DNA of 64,000 nt from Paenibacillus oralis (GTDB lineage: Bacteria; Bacillota; Bacilli; Paenibacillales; Paenibacillaceae), in assembly GCF_003863965.1 (NCBI RefSeq), contig NZ_RRCN01000001.1:6011071-6075070 (forward strand). The letters run 5' to 3'. Position 1 is the stretch's first letter; each line of letters opens with the position of its first letter. A model generated the notes under the pieces. That model did no database searches and was not told the DNA's origin. It saw nothing but the letters and a program-made list of their open reading frames with translations. The position numbers and the translations under genes are program-made. Below are positions 62,866 through 64,000 of the stretch, one piece after another.

Positions 62866-62877
62866 CGCGGCCGGCGC

Positions 62878-64000
62878 TTATTGCATCACCGCGTTCAGGG
62901 CCAATACCCCAAGCAGGCCGCAGACCGCCAGTATGGTCGTATAAACGGATCTTGATTTGATCGCGTCCAGCAGCGACAGGTTAAAGTATTCTTTGTACAT
63001 CCAGAAGCCCGGATCGTTGACATGGGAAAAAATAACGCTGCCCGATGTCGTGGCCAGCACCATCAGCTCCGGATTAGCCCCGCTCATGCCCAGCAGCGGC
63101 AGCACGATGCCGGAAGCCGTCATCACGGTGACCGTGGCCGATCCCAGGGCGAGCCGCAGCACGGCAGCGATAATCCAGGCGAGAATCAGCGGCGAAATGT
63201 CAAGACCGGTCATTATATCTTTGATATAATCGGCAACCCCGCTGTCCACCAGCACCTGCTTGAAAGCGCCCCCGCCGCCGATGACGAACATGATGGTGGC
63301 GATCGATTTCATCGAGGAGCCGACGCTGCCCATGATATCCTTCATTTTGCGCCCGCGGGCAATGCCAAACGTATAGATGGCGATCAGCACCGAAATCAAC
63401 AGCGCAATCCCCGATTCCCCAAAGAAAGCGATCATTTTAAAGGCGCCGGAATCCTGCGGCATCGCCATTTCGGCAACAGCCAGCACCGCCATGAGCACAA
63501 TCGGCACGAGCGCGGTGAACAGGCTGACGCCAAAGCTCGGCATTTCCTCCTCCGTAAACTCCTTGGTGTTGTACAGCCCCTCCGGAATCGAGGGATTCAT
63601 GCCGCGGATCAATTTCGTTTTCGAGAAAAATATCCCCGCGATAATCGCCGAAGGGATGGCGATGACCAGCCCGAGCAGCAGCGTCTTGCCCATGCTGGCA
63701 CCAAACACGCTGGCCACGGCCGCCGGTCCCGGATGGGGCGGCAGAAAGCTGTGCGTCGTGGACAATGCCACCGCCATCGGCAGGCCGATATACATCAGGT
63801 TCACTTTCATCCGCGAAACAATCGTAAAGACGATCGGAATAAGCAGGATGAAGCCGATTTCAAAAAACAGGGTAACGCCAAGCACAAAAGCGGTAATCAG
63901 AATCGCCCACTGCAGTCTTTTTTCGCCGAATTTGGCGGTCAGCGTCATGGCGATCCGCTGCGCGGCGCCGCAGTCGGCCATCAGCTTGCCGAGCATCGCG
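62878..64000 (-). CDS. gntP: GntP family gluconate permease (5' end missing)
   Basis: The last 370 or so residues of a gluconate:H+ symporter of the GntP family. The N-terminus lies beyond the right edge; the family is about 450 residues. Clear features are IGLPMAVALSTTHSFLPPHP, IMFVIGGGGAFKQVLVDSGV and TTSGSVIFSHVNDPGFWMYK. The ATG at 63996 is not a real start because the frame stays open to the edge. The actual sugar acid cannot be told. Confidence 0.9.
   Translation of the reverse strand, partial: AMLGKLMADCGAAQRIAMTLTAKFGEKRLQWAILITAFVLGVTLFFEIGFILLIPIVFTIVSRMKVNLMYIGLPMAVALSTTHSFLPPHPGPAAVASVFGASMGKTLLLGLVIAIPSAIIAGIFFSKTKLIRGMNPSIPEGLYNTKEFTEEEMPSFGVSLFTALVPIVLMAVLAVAEMAMPQDSGAFKMIAFFGESGIALLISVLIAIYTFGIARGRKMKDIMGSVGSSMKSIATIMFVIGGGGAFKQVLVDSGVADYIKDIMTGLDISPLILAWIIAAVLRLALGSATVTVMTASGIVLPLLGMSGANPELMVLATTSGSVIFSHVNDPGFWMYKEYFNLSLLDAIKSRSVYTTILAVCGLLGVLALNAVMQ

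Overview
The window looks like a chromosomal segment from a Paenibacillus-like member of the Bacillales. The clues are SLH-domain surface proteins, secreted polysaccharidases (a family 11 pectin lyase and a GH81 beta-1,3-glucanase with discoidin domains), MsmX-type sugar ABC importers without their own ATPase, strong AGGAGG ribosome binding sites with occasional TTG/GTG starts, and many one-gene regulators. No rRNA, tRNA, prophage or CRISPR array was seen.

Layout. 1-4.9 kb: a sugar-import operon (binding protein, two permeases, a GH172/DUF2961 glycosidase, a LacI repressor). 5-9.3 kb: a GNAT enzyme, a TetR/MFS pair and a LysE exporter/AraC pair. 9.5-11.4 kb: secreted rhamnogalacturonan lyase. 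11.4-14.6 kb: small accessory genes, including a broken aldo/keto reductase, a retropepsin-like protease with a translationally coupled partner, and an HxlR-controlled flavin oxidoreductase. 14.7-20.2 kb: fused dihydroxyacetone kinase, an ECF sigma/membrane anti-sigma pair, and a TetR regulator divergent from a PanE-like reductase. 20.3-29.3 kb: a Phd-Uma2 fusion, SstT, a DAO-family oxidase, membrane and envelope proteins, and an OmpR/histidine-kinase pair. 29.3-36 kb: gene debris, YdeI and DinB proteins, a WYL regulator and a very large HEAT-repeat protein. 36.2-39.7 kb: a SigY-like operon (sigma, anti-sigma, ABC ATPase, permease). 40-45 kb: SUKH, YbjQ and coiled-coil proteins, an isochorismatase/MFS pair and an AraC regulator. 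45.4-50.3 kb: the GH81 giant. 51-56 kb: VOC, thioredoxin and YnfA proteins, a decayed IS605-type tnpB locus next to a damaged serine hydrolase, and a YfbR-like HD protein. 56.3-64 kb: an SLH/Big2/GLUG surface protein, a DrrAB-type exporter divergent from a tandem-domain MerR regulator, and a GntP permease cut by the window end.

The most unusual signal is not a gene. Several intergenic gaps hold repeat elements built from short units of about 15-25 bases placed almost exactly 50-52 bases apart, usually as two pairs separated by a longer gap. At least three sequence-unrelated families (14.1/22.6/42.2 kb; 35.9/50.8 kb; 55.3 kb) share this layout, and a fourth (60 kb) has one pair with the same pitch. 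This looks like a class of modular intergenic elements defined by spacing rather than by sequence.
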